Part shown: piece by piece, positions 23,490-34,569 of the stretch | Position numbering within the stretch: the stretch's first letter is position 1 | How the letters are laid out: every line of letters starts with the position of its first letter | Origin: Morinoia aosen | Taxonomy: Eukaryota; Arthropoda; Malacostraca; Amphipoda; Talitridae | Assembly (NCBI GenBank): GCA_030386875.1 | Contig: CM059570.1 | Location: 33,905,422 to 33,969,421 of the forward strand | Direction: 5' to 3' | Length of the DNA: 64,000 nucleotides | Notes under the pieces: generated by a model | What the model was told of the DNA's origin: nothing | Databases searched by the model: none | What the model saw: the letters and a program-made list of their open reading frames with translations, nothing else | Position numbers and translations under genes: made by a program

Positions 23490-26346
23490 AGAACTCGATT
23501 AAAGTTATTTCATTGTGCCTTTTTAATTTCTTGCTTTCAATAGAGGTAGCTCACAAGTTTCACAAAGTTGACGCGTAATTAATGTGCAAAATATGTGAGC
23601 TAATCCAAGCGATAAAATGACCTAATTTTGAATCTCATACAATTGATGTTAGTTAAGTACAATAAAACGTCAGGTAATGTTTTAAAATTGGCAAAAATAT
23701 AACTTCGCATTGTTCATGTGCAAAACCGAGTGGCTGAAAAGCCTTTTGTTCGTAGTGGGAAAAGGCTGAAGATGAAACGCGTTGAGGGTGTATATTTGTA
23801 AAGGAATGTTTGTACAGGGCGTCTGCTAAAAGAGTATCCAATTTAAAAATGCACCAGTTTGCAAAGTATTAGTGCTGGAAGGCTTAAATAGGCTTCAACG
23901 AAAAAAGTAGAGTTTAAAGTTTTGTTTCATTTCGATAATTTTGTCTATTTGACATACCTTTCAGTTAAATGGGGCATTCCTCCCTAAATGATTGTGTTAT
24001 CCAAAAATATTGGATCTCAACTTCTCATGTTTTTTTTTTCTGCGGCAAAATATTAACATCTGAACTTTATCATGCCATGAGATTTCTTAATGACATTGTA
24101 TTTTATATTGTTTTAAATAAAGCTCATTTTTGAAAATTACATGAACAGTAGTTTTCTTTACCTGTGTCTCAGCAGACAATTTACTCACTGATTTCTTTTG
24201 ATCGTCGTTAATCTTCACCCGTTCCGTGCTAACTCTTGTTTCTTTCCTTTTAAAATGCCAAATAGACAAAATTATTAAAAAGAAATAAAACTTTAAATCC
24301 AGATCTTTTCAAAGACACCTATTTCAGCTTTCGAGCACTAGTGTTTCACAAACTACAGCATTTGTAAATTGGCTAATTTTTTAGCTGATTCCCGGATAAC
24401 GCAGAAATATTTTCAATGCACTTGAGACTGGAAAAATTGAACTTATTAGCATCTTTGAAAAATAAGCGCACAGTTATTATTCTAATTTATTACAAGCTAT
24501 CAAAATTTTGAGACTGGAAACAAAAGTTAGAATGACATCAAAATTGGAAATGGGAATATGGGGACAAACATTTATCGTGATAATTTTATTAAATCAATCT
24601 CAATATAACTTCAACCTGTTGCAAGTTTTAAAAAACGTTGCACTAAGGAAGAATTATTCACATGATTCATCTTTAATTATTTCGAATACGTGTCCAAAGA
24701 TCCACAATTGGGACTTTTATCAAAAATTTCCTAAACCTAAATAACAATCCCCTGCATATGTACGTCATAGTACAAAGTTTGTTACTTACTTCGTTTGTTC
24801 GTTTCCACTCCTTCACTGTATATTGAATACCAGAACATTTTCAAAATTACTACAATATTTTATTTAATGGTAGTTTAATTATAACAATGAATGCAAATCG
24901 TACCATTGTTATCGTAACATGAAAAAACCAATAGAAGAAATAGAGATACGCAATTGAAAATGTTTATTCAAGTGTTTATTTGCGAACAATTTTCTTAAAT
25001 CAATTATCTACACTCTAAAGCATAAAAATGACACTATTCTTGTTGGCGAGGGTACACTGGCGAATCAGAACTTCGGTGAACCAGCAGCAAATTTGCCTCA
25101 GAAGCCGGGTTTCACCAGACCGACTGAAGGGAATGCAAATCAGTTTACAGAAGACATCCTGATCAAACTTGAGTAAAGTTTGATTGAATTTAGTATCCAG
25201 CCACGAACTTTTAATTGGATCCACTTCCAAAGTTGATGAAGAATCATGATGAGAGGACGAGTGAGATCGCAGCTCGGGCTGCATCAGAGACGGAGATCAG
25301 CGAACGCTTACTCGGCTCGGAAAACTTCCTTGTTTTTTTTGGGAATAAGTTTCATGATTGAATTGGCTACGCTGGAAAAGCTGCGTGAAATTTGTTAAGG
25401 TATCTTAAGTGGATATTAAAATATTCATTGCATGGAGTTATTTTTGAGCATAATGGGATGCTCTACTACCTCTAGCAATAACGTATGAAGAAATATGCAC
25501 TGTATATCATTATGTGTTACAGGAGTAACGTGTTTCTTGTACATCATATGTTTTATTAGTATTCCAAAATGGTGGATAATTTTTCAGTCACTTTTTTCAT
25601 ATCTAAACTTGAAGAATACCCTGAAACTTTTTCTTCTCGAATCTTAAAAACCACATAACTTTTCTATGGAAAACCTCATCTAGAATTCCATCAGCTATTT
25701 CTCTAGATCATGTTGAAAAAGTGCCCTCACTATTTTTCAGCCTCATTCTTGATAAATAGCGCAAATGACGACACATTAGAGATTGATGCTTTTTAAAATA
25801 ACGCACTTCACATGTCTATCAGAACTGCTAAAAATTCGACCACATTGTATCCCACAATATATAACAGTGAGTTAAAATTCTTTTTGAATTGTGGTCTGTT
25901 GAATGCGATAAATATGTACTCTGCGTACATTAAGAAGCAGGGAAGACTGAGAATAATTATTAGGCGATGATTTAGGCCAAATGCCATTTGAAATGCGCTG
26001 GCATTCCCTTCAGTTCCTGTAAACTGTTTAAAAAATTAAAAAAAAAAGTTAAGGCCAAAAAAGAGAGTCTCGTCTTTGCTACTCAGTTTTTGAGTTCATA
26101 AGCTTTTCAAGTTTTGCGTATTCATAAATATATAAAAAACATGTACATTCTTATAAAAACGCCTATCTGTTAGCCTCATGGTCTTTTTCATTTGAAAGAT
26201 ATTTACTTGATTCCGAAATAAATAATATTACTTTTTGAGGACTGGGAGCTTAAGGAGTTTATTCAAGAATAAAAAGTGAATATATTTACAGAATGGCATA
26301 CTTTTCACGTTCATTCTCCCTACATCCTGAAAATAAGAGGAAATTT
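23490..26346. other. AT-rich spacer, weak frames only
   Basis: No supported gene. A minus-strand ATG frame at 25015-25284 (89 codons, histidine/serine-rich start) follows a slightly GC-rich leader near 25285-25320, but has no further support. Confidence 0.5.
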
Positions 26347-27184
26347 TCATCAACCAGATAAGTTGAGACTTTCATCAACCCGATAAGTTGAGACTTTCAT
26401 CAACCAGATAAGTTGAGACTTTCATCAACCCGATAAGTTGAGACTTTCATCAACCAGATAAGTTGAGACTTTCATCAACCAGATAAGTTGAGACTTTCAT
26501 TAACCCGATAAGTTGAGACTTTCATCAACCAGATAAGTTGAGACTTTCATCAACCCGATAAGTTGAGACTTTCATCAACCCGATAAGTTGAGACTTTCAT
26601 CAACCCGATAAGTTGAGACTTTCATCAACCCGATAAGTTGAGACTTTCATCAACCCGATAAGTTGAGACTTTCATCAACCCGATAAGTTGAGACTTTCAT
26701 CAACCCGATAAGTAGAGACTTTCATCAACCCGATAAGTTGTGACTTTCATCAACCCGATAAGTAAAGACTTTCATCAACCCGATAAGTTGAGACTTTCAT
26801 CAACCCGATAAGTTGAGACTTTCATCAACCCGATAAGTTGAGACTTGCATCAACCCGATAAGTTGAGACTTTCATCAACCCGATAAGTTGAGACTTTCAT
26901 AAACCCGATAAGTAGAGACTTTCATCAACCCGATAAGTTGAGACTTTCATCAACCCGATAAGTTGAGACTTTCATCAACCCGATAAGTTGAGACTTTCAT
27001 CAACCCGATAAGTTGAGACTTTCATCAACCCGATAAGTTGAGACTTTCATCAACCAGGTAAGTTGAGAATTTCATCAACCCGATAAGTTGAGACTTTCAT
27101 CAACCCGACAAGTTGAGACTTGCATCAACCCGATAAGTTGAGACTTTCATAAACCAGATAAGTAGAAATTTTCATCAACCAGAT
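26347..27184. repeat. Minisatellite, 25-bp unit, about 33 copies
   Basis: The unit contains ACTTTCATCAACCCGATAAG and repeats every 25 bases for roughly 840 bases with very little change. Two forms exist: CCCGATAAG dominates the interior, while CCAGATAAG is concentrated in the first nine copies, partly alternating, and returns in the last few. That pattern fits homogenisation from the middle outward by unequal exchange. The AGATAAG form matches the WGATAR consensus of GATA factors; CGATAAG does not. No spacers separate the copies, so it is not a CRISPR-type array. Confidence 0.98.
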
Positions 27185-27303
27185 CTATACGAAGTAGTTA
27201 AGTTCGGTACAAGCATTAAAAATTATTTTATTTTTACTGGCACAATTAAATAATTTTATTTGCTCATAGTTTTCAAGATAACCAGGAAACACATAAATTA
27301 ATG

Positions 27304-28155
27304 TTACTCACAAGGCGGAGGAAGCACAGTCAACATGGTTGAATAATATGTGTTATCATTAAAGTTATATTCACGACGTGTGCTAGTGGTAGCTTCCTCG
27401 CAACTGATAACTAAAAACAAGTTGACTATAATTAAAAGCCTTACCTGCACTTCAAACCTGTTAAGCCATTTAGACTCACAATAGACTGAAAAAATGCCCT
27501 GCAATTCTGCACATCTCACGTAATCAATTAGGAAAGACCTCATTTTCTCGTACATAAAAACATCAGATCAAAGTGAGAGGGCGCTTATAGTTTGTTGAGG
27601 GTAGTTCCTTATAAGCTCTAGAAAAATTACCAGTCAAATGAAACTGAAAACATTGAAATGTACACAGTTCTAGTCAGAATTTAAAATAATGGAAAAATAT
27701 GAAAACATAATAGATTCTATAGCATTAAAAATTATTAAATGTCCATATAATGAATTAAAAAAAAATTTCATGACTAACCTTCTTATGAAAAACAGTTAAC
27801 TTTTTTCTCTTTTGGATGAAAAAGACGATTTCTAGGATATCTTTGTGCTTCTCAGAGCTACTTCAACTAAGATATAAGTATTCTTGCTAAAATGCGAACG
27901 AAATACTTTTCTGGCTACTAGGATTTTTTTCGATAACTTTATACAAAACTTATTTTTTTCTGATTTGTATGATATCAGTTCTAACCTGCATACATAACTC
28001 AAAGTAAAATTTTCGAACAACATCAACGTCTGTAAAAAATCACTAATGAATTTCGCAGGTATTTCTCTCTCTGTAACTTTTTCGTGTCCGATTACGAGTA
28101 AAATCACTCCCATGATAGGCCTTTCCTTATTTAAGAATATTAACTTTTGCTTCAT
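27304..28155 (-). other. Spacer with unassigned minus-strand frames
   Basis: A 107-codon ATG frame occupies 27832-28155 with a lysine-rich peptide and a VILLVIGH stretch near the start. A second frame of 83 codons lies at 27304-27555. Neither is recognised, and both are within chance length for this window. Confidence 0.35.
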
Positions 28156-28185
28156 ACATGCGTGAACATGTTACTTCAAAACTTT

Positions 28186-28440
28186 TCAAGTAAATCCAAA
28201 ATGCAATCTAAGTTCAAGAAGAATTATCTTAGTAAACCCCTCATAAGCCGTAAGAATACTCCAAAAACCTAAAAAGTGACGCCAAAGCAGGACGTTACTC
28301 AAAGAATATTCCAAGTAAGCCCATCACAAGCCCGTAAAAATGCTCCAAAAATGCAACAAGTGAATCCAAAAATGGAAGTGGGTCGAAGAATGTCCCAGGT
28401 AAACCCATCATAAGCCCGTAAGGGCTAGCAAATGCGTCCT
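28186..28440. repeat. Degenerate tandem repeat, 83-84-bp unit, three copies
   Basis: Copies start near 28233, 28316 and 28400 with TAAACCC(A)TCATAAGCCCGTAA-type openings. One spacing is 84, a multiple of three, and a minus-strand ATG frame (28489 to 28295, 64 codons) reads through it. It gives a repeated hydrophobic motif, YGLMMGLPGTFF then YGLVMGLLGIFF. This may be a chance by-product of the repeat. The array abuts the GC-rich block at 28430. Confidence 0.85.
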
Positions 28441-28700
28441 GGTCAAGGGCTTCAAGTTTGCCCAGGTCTGCCCGCCGAGCAAACGGCATGATCGTTCACG
28501 CAGAGGAACTCTTGCACGCCGCGGGAAGCACACTTCCCGCCGCCTGTTTGCAGGACAAATCCTCACATCCTTCGGACAATATTGAAACCGGTAAAAACAC
28601 AGCCGTTCGCTAGCGATGGAGGAGGGCACTCTGCCGGGGGTACGATCTCCCTCTCAGACTTGATCCGGGGCCGGGACGGGCACTCGGGGAAATAACATTG
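28430..28700 (+). promoter_or_regulatory. GC/CpG-rich block upstream of candidate signal-peptide exon
   Basis: The segment is GC-rich with many CpGs (for example CGCCGCGGGAAGC and GATCCGGGGCCGGGACGGGC). It lies about 160 bases before the ATG at 28857 on the plus strand. No TATA box is clear, which fits a CpG-type promoter. A minus-strand ATG frame also starts inside it (28489), so divergent transcription is conceivable. Confidence 0.3.
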
Positions 28701-28856
28701 AGACGTAAATGACTCACTTCCGTATCGAGAGAAAGAGATCTCGTGTGTGAGCTGCTTTTTCTGCATGTTGATCGAATGAATTAAGTGGGTAGTAATTAAC
28801 TGCGATTGTAACGCAAAACTCGGCACGGATGAAAGCCAGTATCGACGAAGGCCATC

Positions 28857-28924
28857 ATGTCGTTTAAATATCTCACGTTTCTGATCTTGTATGCGAAAAT
28901 GATGGTTCCAACTGAACAACCCTG
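28857..28924 (+). CDS. Candidate first coding exon with signal-peptide-like start
   Basis: ATG at 28857 has A at -3 (GCCATCATGT). It encodes MSFKYLTFLILYAKMMVPTE, a short N-terminus with a hydrophobic core (LTFLILY) that resembles a signal peptide or a membrane anchor. After 68 bases the frame meets CCCTG|GTGAGTGATG, an excellent splice donor, so the exon would end in phase 2. A GC-rich block just upstream could be the promoter. The lysine at position 14 is unusual within a signal core. No second exon was identified, and the small size means chance is a real alternative. Confidence 0.3.
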
Positions 28925-31480
28925 GTGAGTGATGAACTTCAGGCGGTGCATTTAAATATCAAAAGCGAACAGATTTGTTCGATTATCTTATTCGATGTTT
29001 TTAATTTCCGATTATTTAAATTTTTTTATTATATGAGTTTGTTGTTGCACCCATCAAAAATCTTTTTTTACTTAAATCTCAAACTCATGACCAGAGCTAC
29101 ATGACTACCTTCATCCATTAAATGCATTAATACTTTCACGGCTTTGAATGCATATTACTTAATGGGAAAATTCACTATGACTTCTAAGAATACAATCTTG
29201 TCGTTTGGCTCAATCTGATTTAGCTTACAAATTATCAATGAACTATGAAGGGCGACCTGCTTAAAAGTTCACATGTATTTTTGGAATATAGTAAAGGTTA
29301 CAGGCAAAAACTTCAACCTATAGGCAGAATTCAACGATTGAAAATCATGCACAATAACTAGTTTACTGTGTCAAATTAGAAAGCAGAGCTTTCAAGAATT
29401 TGCCCATGGCACAAGGCATATGAGGAAAAAATGGAATACATATTACATCGTCTAAATTGCATCAACCTCAATTTTCCAAGACAAATCCCTCGTCACCAGA
29501 AATATAATAGCTGAGATTTCACAATGCCGTGTAGCGACAAGTTCCTAATGATGTTCACTAAAACCACACCTACAGCATTTTTACTCCACTACCTACAGCA
29601 TTATGCATCACTTAGCGAGCAATATGGCTCCTGCGCATTTCTTGCGTGAAGAAGCCTATATAAATATCTCGAGCAGGTTATTTTAACATCAATTTTATCT
29701 TCAGATTGTAATTTTTTCAGACAATTGCGGGATAAAGTGTACCAGACTTTGAATATTTATTATAATAAATGATACAACCTTAGAAGCGAAGAATGTTCAG
29801 CTCTTGCCTTGGCTACTCAGGCTGACGCGGTACACATGGCGCACACAGCGATAAATAATACATAAAGCATCTTGTGTAACTGTGTGTGCCGGATGTTCTG
29901 TATTCAGAAGTGCCAGTGTGCTCTCAGATCAGAGTTTTTTGTCACTGGAATTTCTTCCCTTCGTGAAATTTAACTTTGCCCGCTGATATTTTACTTGCTA
30001 TTAGAATAACTGAAAGCGCTTAAATTATTCCAATGAATCCTGTAACAAATATTTAGTCAACTATGCTAAAGCCAACAAGTTTGAAACAACCCCTGATAAC
30101 ATTGCAATTTACATACAATGTTTATAAATAAATATTTTATAAGCTGTTACAGCAGTTTCAGCATAACAACTTTTTCTGAGTTAAAACAAAATCTGATTGA
30201 AAGAGTTTTACTCCTGAGAGAGAAACTCCGCGGGACTTTCCAAAGGTTACACGGACATTCCCTTCATTATGAGAGGACTTCAATTAAACACGAAATTTCC
30301 TCATCATTTGCGTCAGCATCCCGATGAACCTTCAAATTTCCGAGAACATTTCCTTCCTCCGCCCTGCATGACGGTCGCACGTACGGGGACTCCCTCTGGT
30401 GACGCAGGTGAAACTCGTGCTCTTGAGTTTCTAGTTCTGTCAGAGCGAACAGTTTTAACGCAGTTTCAACAGTTTTAAAGACGGATTAAATAATGCTCCT
30501 AGTTCATGTTTAACGCAGTGTGCTACGTAAAAACAGAGAGATGAATGTATCAAGTTAATGTATAGCATAAAGTTGATATGTTTCGTAATTATGATAGCAC
30601 ACATTAATTTTTGATATACCTCATATTGAATGAGGTTACGAAATGTAGGTCACTCTCGGTCGGGAGTGAACCCATTTGCAACACCAGGGACGAGTGGAGA
30701 AATTATGGAGGGTTCATCTTTTCCAAGCTGAAAGCAACACTGAGTTCGTACTGCAGAGCCCGAAGTTCTTTGTTATATCACATGAGAGCCGTTTAGACTA
30801 AGATGGCCAACCACAAGAAATCTCAAGTTCAGCTAAAAAACATAAGCGTCATTAGAAAATTCGTTACGTAAGTTCTCTTATTAGTTCTCGTTTAGGAAAA
30901 CTCAAATTGTAAATGGACCTGTACAGTAACTCTAAAACGATCAAAATCAAATCAATCCATGAAGTTTAGTCAGATCCTAAGAATTTAATTATATGATATT
31001 GATTTATTCACTCCAAACTAAGATCAAAGTCTCGTTGAGAAGGTAACTATTGTAAATCAACGGTTTTTCAAGACGCTGATTTTTTCCTTCTGTTGTAAAA
31101 GTCGTGTGAAACAATTTACTTAAATCTCAGATGAAACAAGTGGTTATCACATTTTTCTGCAAGAACTCAAATGTTGTTTCGTAAATTGAAAAAACAGAGT
31201 TAGCCATCATAATCAATTAATTAAATTGTTTTTTGAAATTCAGTTGTTAGCATTACAATTCAAAGCTTACGACTACCAAAATACTGTAAGTTCAGTTACG
31301 AGGGCTACACCCGTGAGAGTCAGAATGATTGAGCTCCATTGTAGAAATGCAATCATTTTATATGTGTCAGATGCTATACTACAGTGAGGAGGTATTTTAA
31401 AAAATGACCCTGTGCGAAATTGTCTCTTCTATTTCACTATGAATTAAATATTAATTATTTTTGATTTCGTACGAAATTGA
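28925..31480. other. AT-rich spacer, no supported gene
   Basis: Only short frames are present (for example 30118-30327 and 30269-30478, overlapping in different frames). No repeat array or transposon signature was seen. Confidence 0.5.
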
Positions 31481-31724
31481 TGTCGATGAAGGAAATTTTT
31501 TTGAATTTTTTAAATATACAGAAGCATGGAAATCATTTCAGAAACATATTGGGTATGAACGTAGATTAAACCGAGACAACCAGGCGTGCCAATACAACTT
31601 TTTTAAGTTGTATTGGCACGCCTAGTTGTCTCGGTTTAATCTACGTTCATACCCAATATGTTTCTGAAATGATTTCCATGCTTCTGCATATTTAAAAAAT
31701 TCAAAAAAATTTCTTCCATCGACA
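31481..31724. repeat. Near-perfect 244-bp palindrome, 120-bp arms, 4-base loop
   Basis: Base i pairs with base 63205-i. The left arm 31481-31600 and right arm 31605-31724 differ at only four positions (31489, 31491, 31518, 31581), with a TTTT loop at 31601-31604. A transcript from either strand would fold into a hairpin of about 120 bp. Both arms carry the same coding-like segment (NFFEFFKY ... AWKSFQKHIGYERRLNRDN). The right-arm frame continues well past the arm on the minus strand, while the left copy stops at the arm edge. So the left arm is probably an inverted copy of the right. The four differences make a pure assembly artefact less likely, but a chimeric read is not excluded. Confidence 0.97.
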
Positions 31725-31846
31725 ATGCCAAGTACTATGTTCTGACGCATGGAAAAATGACGTATAATTTTTTGTATATCCCAGTAGCCCATATGCTTCA
31801 TATAAAACTCATAATCATTTAATTTTATTAAATATGAACGCGACAT
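31622..31846 (-). pseudogene. Coding-like fragment duplicated in the palindrome
   Basis: A minus-strand ATG frame of 74 codons starts at 31846 and ends in TAG at 31622. Sense codons extend ten codons upstream of the ATG to a TGA. The peptide is aromatic and basic, with YEFYMKHMGYWDIQKIIRHF near the start and NFFEFFKYAEAWKSFQKH later. I recognise no family. The inverted left-arm copy reads CAG where this copy has the stop TAG, and differs at three other bases that all change amino acids. So there is no sign of purifying selection between the copies. It may be a fragment of a host gene or of a mobile element. Confidence 0.3.
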
Positions 31847-31965
31847 ACGAGACGTGGACTTGCTATCCCATTCTCATGAGCAATTCCCAATTTTCAGTAC
31901 ATTTCAGCAAACTCGTGCAACCTTAATGACACTATTCGAAAAATTTCCTACTTCACTCACGCTCC

Positions 31966-32200
31966 TTTTAAACTACATTCAATTACACAATCCTAACTCA
32001 AATGTTTTTCATATTTGAGATCACGTACATGTACATCAGGACCTTCTTTAAACTAATAGTTGAATTGCACAATCCTAACCCAAATATGCTTCGTATTCGA
32101 GATCACACGCAAACATCAACACCTTCTTTTAACTTATAGTTGAATTACACAATCCTAACCCAAATGTACTTCGTATTCGAGATCACGCGCGTGTGTTGAA
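31966..32200. repeat. Three-copy tandem repeat, about 81-bp unit
   Basis: ACACAATCCTAAC(C/T)CAAAT at about 31985, 32067 and 32147, followed each time by TTCGTATTCGAGATCAC-like sequence, defines three copies at spacings of 82 and 80 bases. The copies have diverged moderately. Confidence 0.9.
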
Positions 32201-32204
32201 CCTG

Positions 32205-32345
32205 TTGCCCAATCTACGAGGGACTTACGAGTTAACCTTCAGCGGCTGCCCCGACGGCTCACCTTCGCAGGAGGCAGGGCTGCGGAGTGCCGCAGTCCTG
32301 CCATCGAGAGAAGGGCGTGACTCAGCAACTCTCACATAGCTCAGA
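32205..32345. promoter_or_regulatory. GC-rich block after the 81-bp repeat
   Basis: The segment is GC-rich (CGGCTGCCCCGACGGCTCAC and GGAGGCAGGGCTGCGGAGTG) between AT-rich flanks. It contains a short near-palindrome around CTGCGGAGTGCCGCAG. It may be regulatory or an exon remnant; no frame was convincing. Confidence 0.2.
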
Positions 32346-33568
32346 TCCTCGCTTCACAAATTCCAGTCGGCAGCGTTTCCTCCTCATTTTTTTACTTGGA
32401 CAATTCCTTTACTTTGAACTCATTCACTGTTCCTTTGTAAAGTAAATCGTTCGTTGATTTAGCTTTAGCTCTGCCAACTACAATGTGACTTCAGGATTTT
32501 CAATCTGCTTCAGTAGAATGAATCGTTTGCGAGTTATTTTCTGTCTAGCAACACAGCAAATTTTTCCATTTTCTCATTGTCAAGTGAATCGTCCACTTGA
32601 GTCTCCTCTAGTTTTCTATTGTGCTACCAAAACTTAACGTGAACTTTAACTTATCTCAATAGAACTTCAAGCGTCGGAGGGAAGCTAAATTCATTCATGC
32701 TTCCCTTTTTGTGACAAAATAATCACCTCCATTTCCAAATAACGGTACTCATTTCGAAAGTTTCATTTGCATGAATGAATTGCTTCAAATTTCATTTCCG
32801 AGCCCGACAACTATAGATTGAAGTATTAACTCGGAAGGGTTTTTTACTGAGCAAATCAGTTTTTACTTCTTACTTGCCCATCTACTTCTTACTTTGATGT
32901 CTCATATATAAATAAAAGTACTATAGTTACGTTCAAAATGATCTGAAATCCCCATTGACGGAATTGGAGCTTCAGTTTAGTTCTGGGACTTCAATGCTTT
33001 GTCTTAGATGATTTAGATATGCAATCAGTGTTACACCAAAGCTTCATCCTAGAACCCATGACTCTTTCGAATTTAATTTTTATCAACTATAATTATTCCA
33101 TGTGATAAGACTCATTAACGTCTGATATGATACTCGTTTCTGAAGAATTGGTGCAATTTTTAAAAATAAATTTATGTTTATTTGGACAGGAGTGAATTAT
33201 TTTTTCAATTTAAAAACAATCATTGAATCATTGAGTATTAGTTTTGAAATCGCTGTTGGATGCTGAAGTCTGCACATTTTAATATTTTGCATTACATCCA
33301 TGAACCTAAAGTTGTGAATACGCTTAACAAACATGATATTTATTTTACAAGTCAGAGTTAAAGCGTGCTGGGACTACCATGAATAAATTGAAACGTGTTA
33401 TTTTCAGCACCAATATCGTTTGTTATTCATTGTGTTCCACTCATTCTGTCAAGAAAATAATTACATTCGACAAGCACTCTCTTCATTCGACAAACATTCG
33501 ACACTTCAGATCTGCAGCGTCTTCAGAGGCACAGGGTGGGCAAAAGTTTTATTTCTTCCGTGGCTTGA

Positions 33569-33968
33569 ATACTACTGTATTAACTCTAATGAATGTATAA
33601 TACTACTGTATTACCTCTAATGAATGTATAATACTACTGTATTACCTCTAATGAATGTATAATACTACTGTATTACCTCTAATGAATGTATAATACTACT
33701 GTATTACCTCTAATGAATGTATAATACTACTGTATTACCTCTAATGAATGTATAATACTACTGTATTACCTCTAATGAATGTATAATACTACTGTATTAC
33801 CTCTAATGAATGTATAATACTACTGTATTACCTCTAATGAATGTATAATACTACTGTATTACCTCTAATGAATGTATAATACTACTGTATTACCTCTAAT
33901 GAATGTATAATACTACTGTATTACCTCTAATGAATGTATAATACTACTGTATTACCTCTAATGAATGA
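33569..33968. repeat. Perfect minisatellite, 31-bp unit, about 13 copies
   Basis: After one variant first copy (ATTAACTC in place of ATTACCTC), every copy of the 31-base unit is identical to 33968. Each unit contains TAATACTACTGTATTA, a 6-bp stem with a 4-base loop, so the array is a series of evenly spaced small hairpins. Complete identity shows very recent expansion or strong homogenisation. Copy number in the assembly may be collapsed. Confidence 0.98.
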
Positions 33969-34035
33969 TTTTGAGCGGGTTCATTGACGAGTTCAATTAC
34001 TCGTACATTTGCTCGCACTTAAGCTGCATTTATAC

Positions 34036-34260
34036 TAATTTCCGTTACATTTAAATAAAATTTACAGTACCTTAACATTACATTTTATTTACATTAGATA
34101 TACATCACATGTACGTTACATTTACATTGAATTTAAAATACATTTATAAAAAAACTACATTATGTCTAAATAATGTTAACATTACATTTATTTCACATTC
34201 ACATTACAATTACATTGCCAGTACGTTACACTTACATAACATTTGCATAATTATTTCATT
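34036..34260. repeat. ACATT-rich degenerate low-complexity repeat
   Basis: TTACATTTACATTA-like words recur irregularly, as in ACATTTACATTGAATTT and ACATTCACATTACAATTACA. This is a simple-sequence expansion that has decayed. Confidence 0.8.
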
Positions 34261-34528
34261 CACTAGCTTTTCTTTCCAGAAGACTACCCTCCTTTTTTGC
34301 CACACCACGTCAAAGATGAAAGAACAAGTTTCATCGCATATGATCCGTCGGTCGTCAAGACTATAGACTACAGTATATGACTGAGAACTAAGTAAGTCCA
34401 GGTCTGGCGTTGGTATTTTTCACCAATGCGAAGAGTTAACATATCTCCGTCGCAGATTTTTAGTGCCCAACACACAGCGGATGCAGCGCATTTATGGCGT
34501 ATGAGAAGTTACTATGATATAAATAATC

Positions 34529-34553
34529 GTTTCGGGTAAACACCCATCATCAG
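34529..34553 (-). ncRNA. Hammerhead-like core motif, probably non-functional
   Basis: On the minus strand the order is CTGATGA, one T, a GGGT-GTTT-ACCC stem-loop, then GAAAC. This matches the hammerhead ribozyme core (CUGANGA, stem II, GAAA) except for an extra base before stem II. A stem III with an NUH cleavage site and a closing stem I were not found. Motifs of this shape are known from Penelope-like retroelements, and a related form lies in the inverted repeat at 61 kb. A decayed retroelement part is the likeliest reading. Confidence 0.3.
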
Positions 34554-34569
34554 ACGGAAGATTCTGAAA

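Noticed and set aside
26347..27184. CRISPR-like array
   Set aside because: Units are directly adjacent with no unique spacers, and the context is eukaryotic.
27832..28155. 107-codon ATG frame as a gene
   Set aside because: About nine frames above 100 codons are expected by chance at this composition, and nothing else supports this one.
33531..33550. CAGGGTGGGCAAAAG as a mariner terminus
   Set aside because: No TA beside it, no partner end and no transposase nearby.
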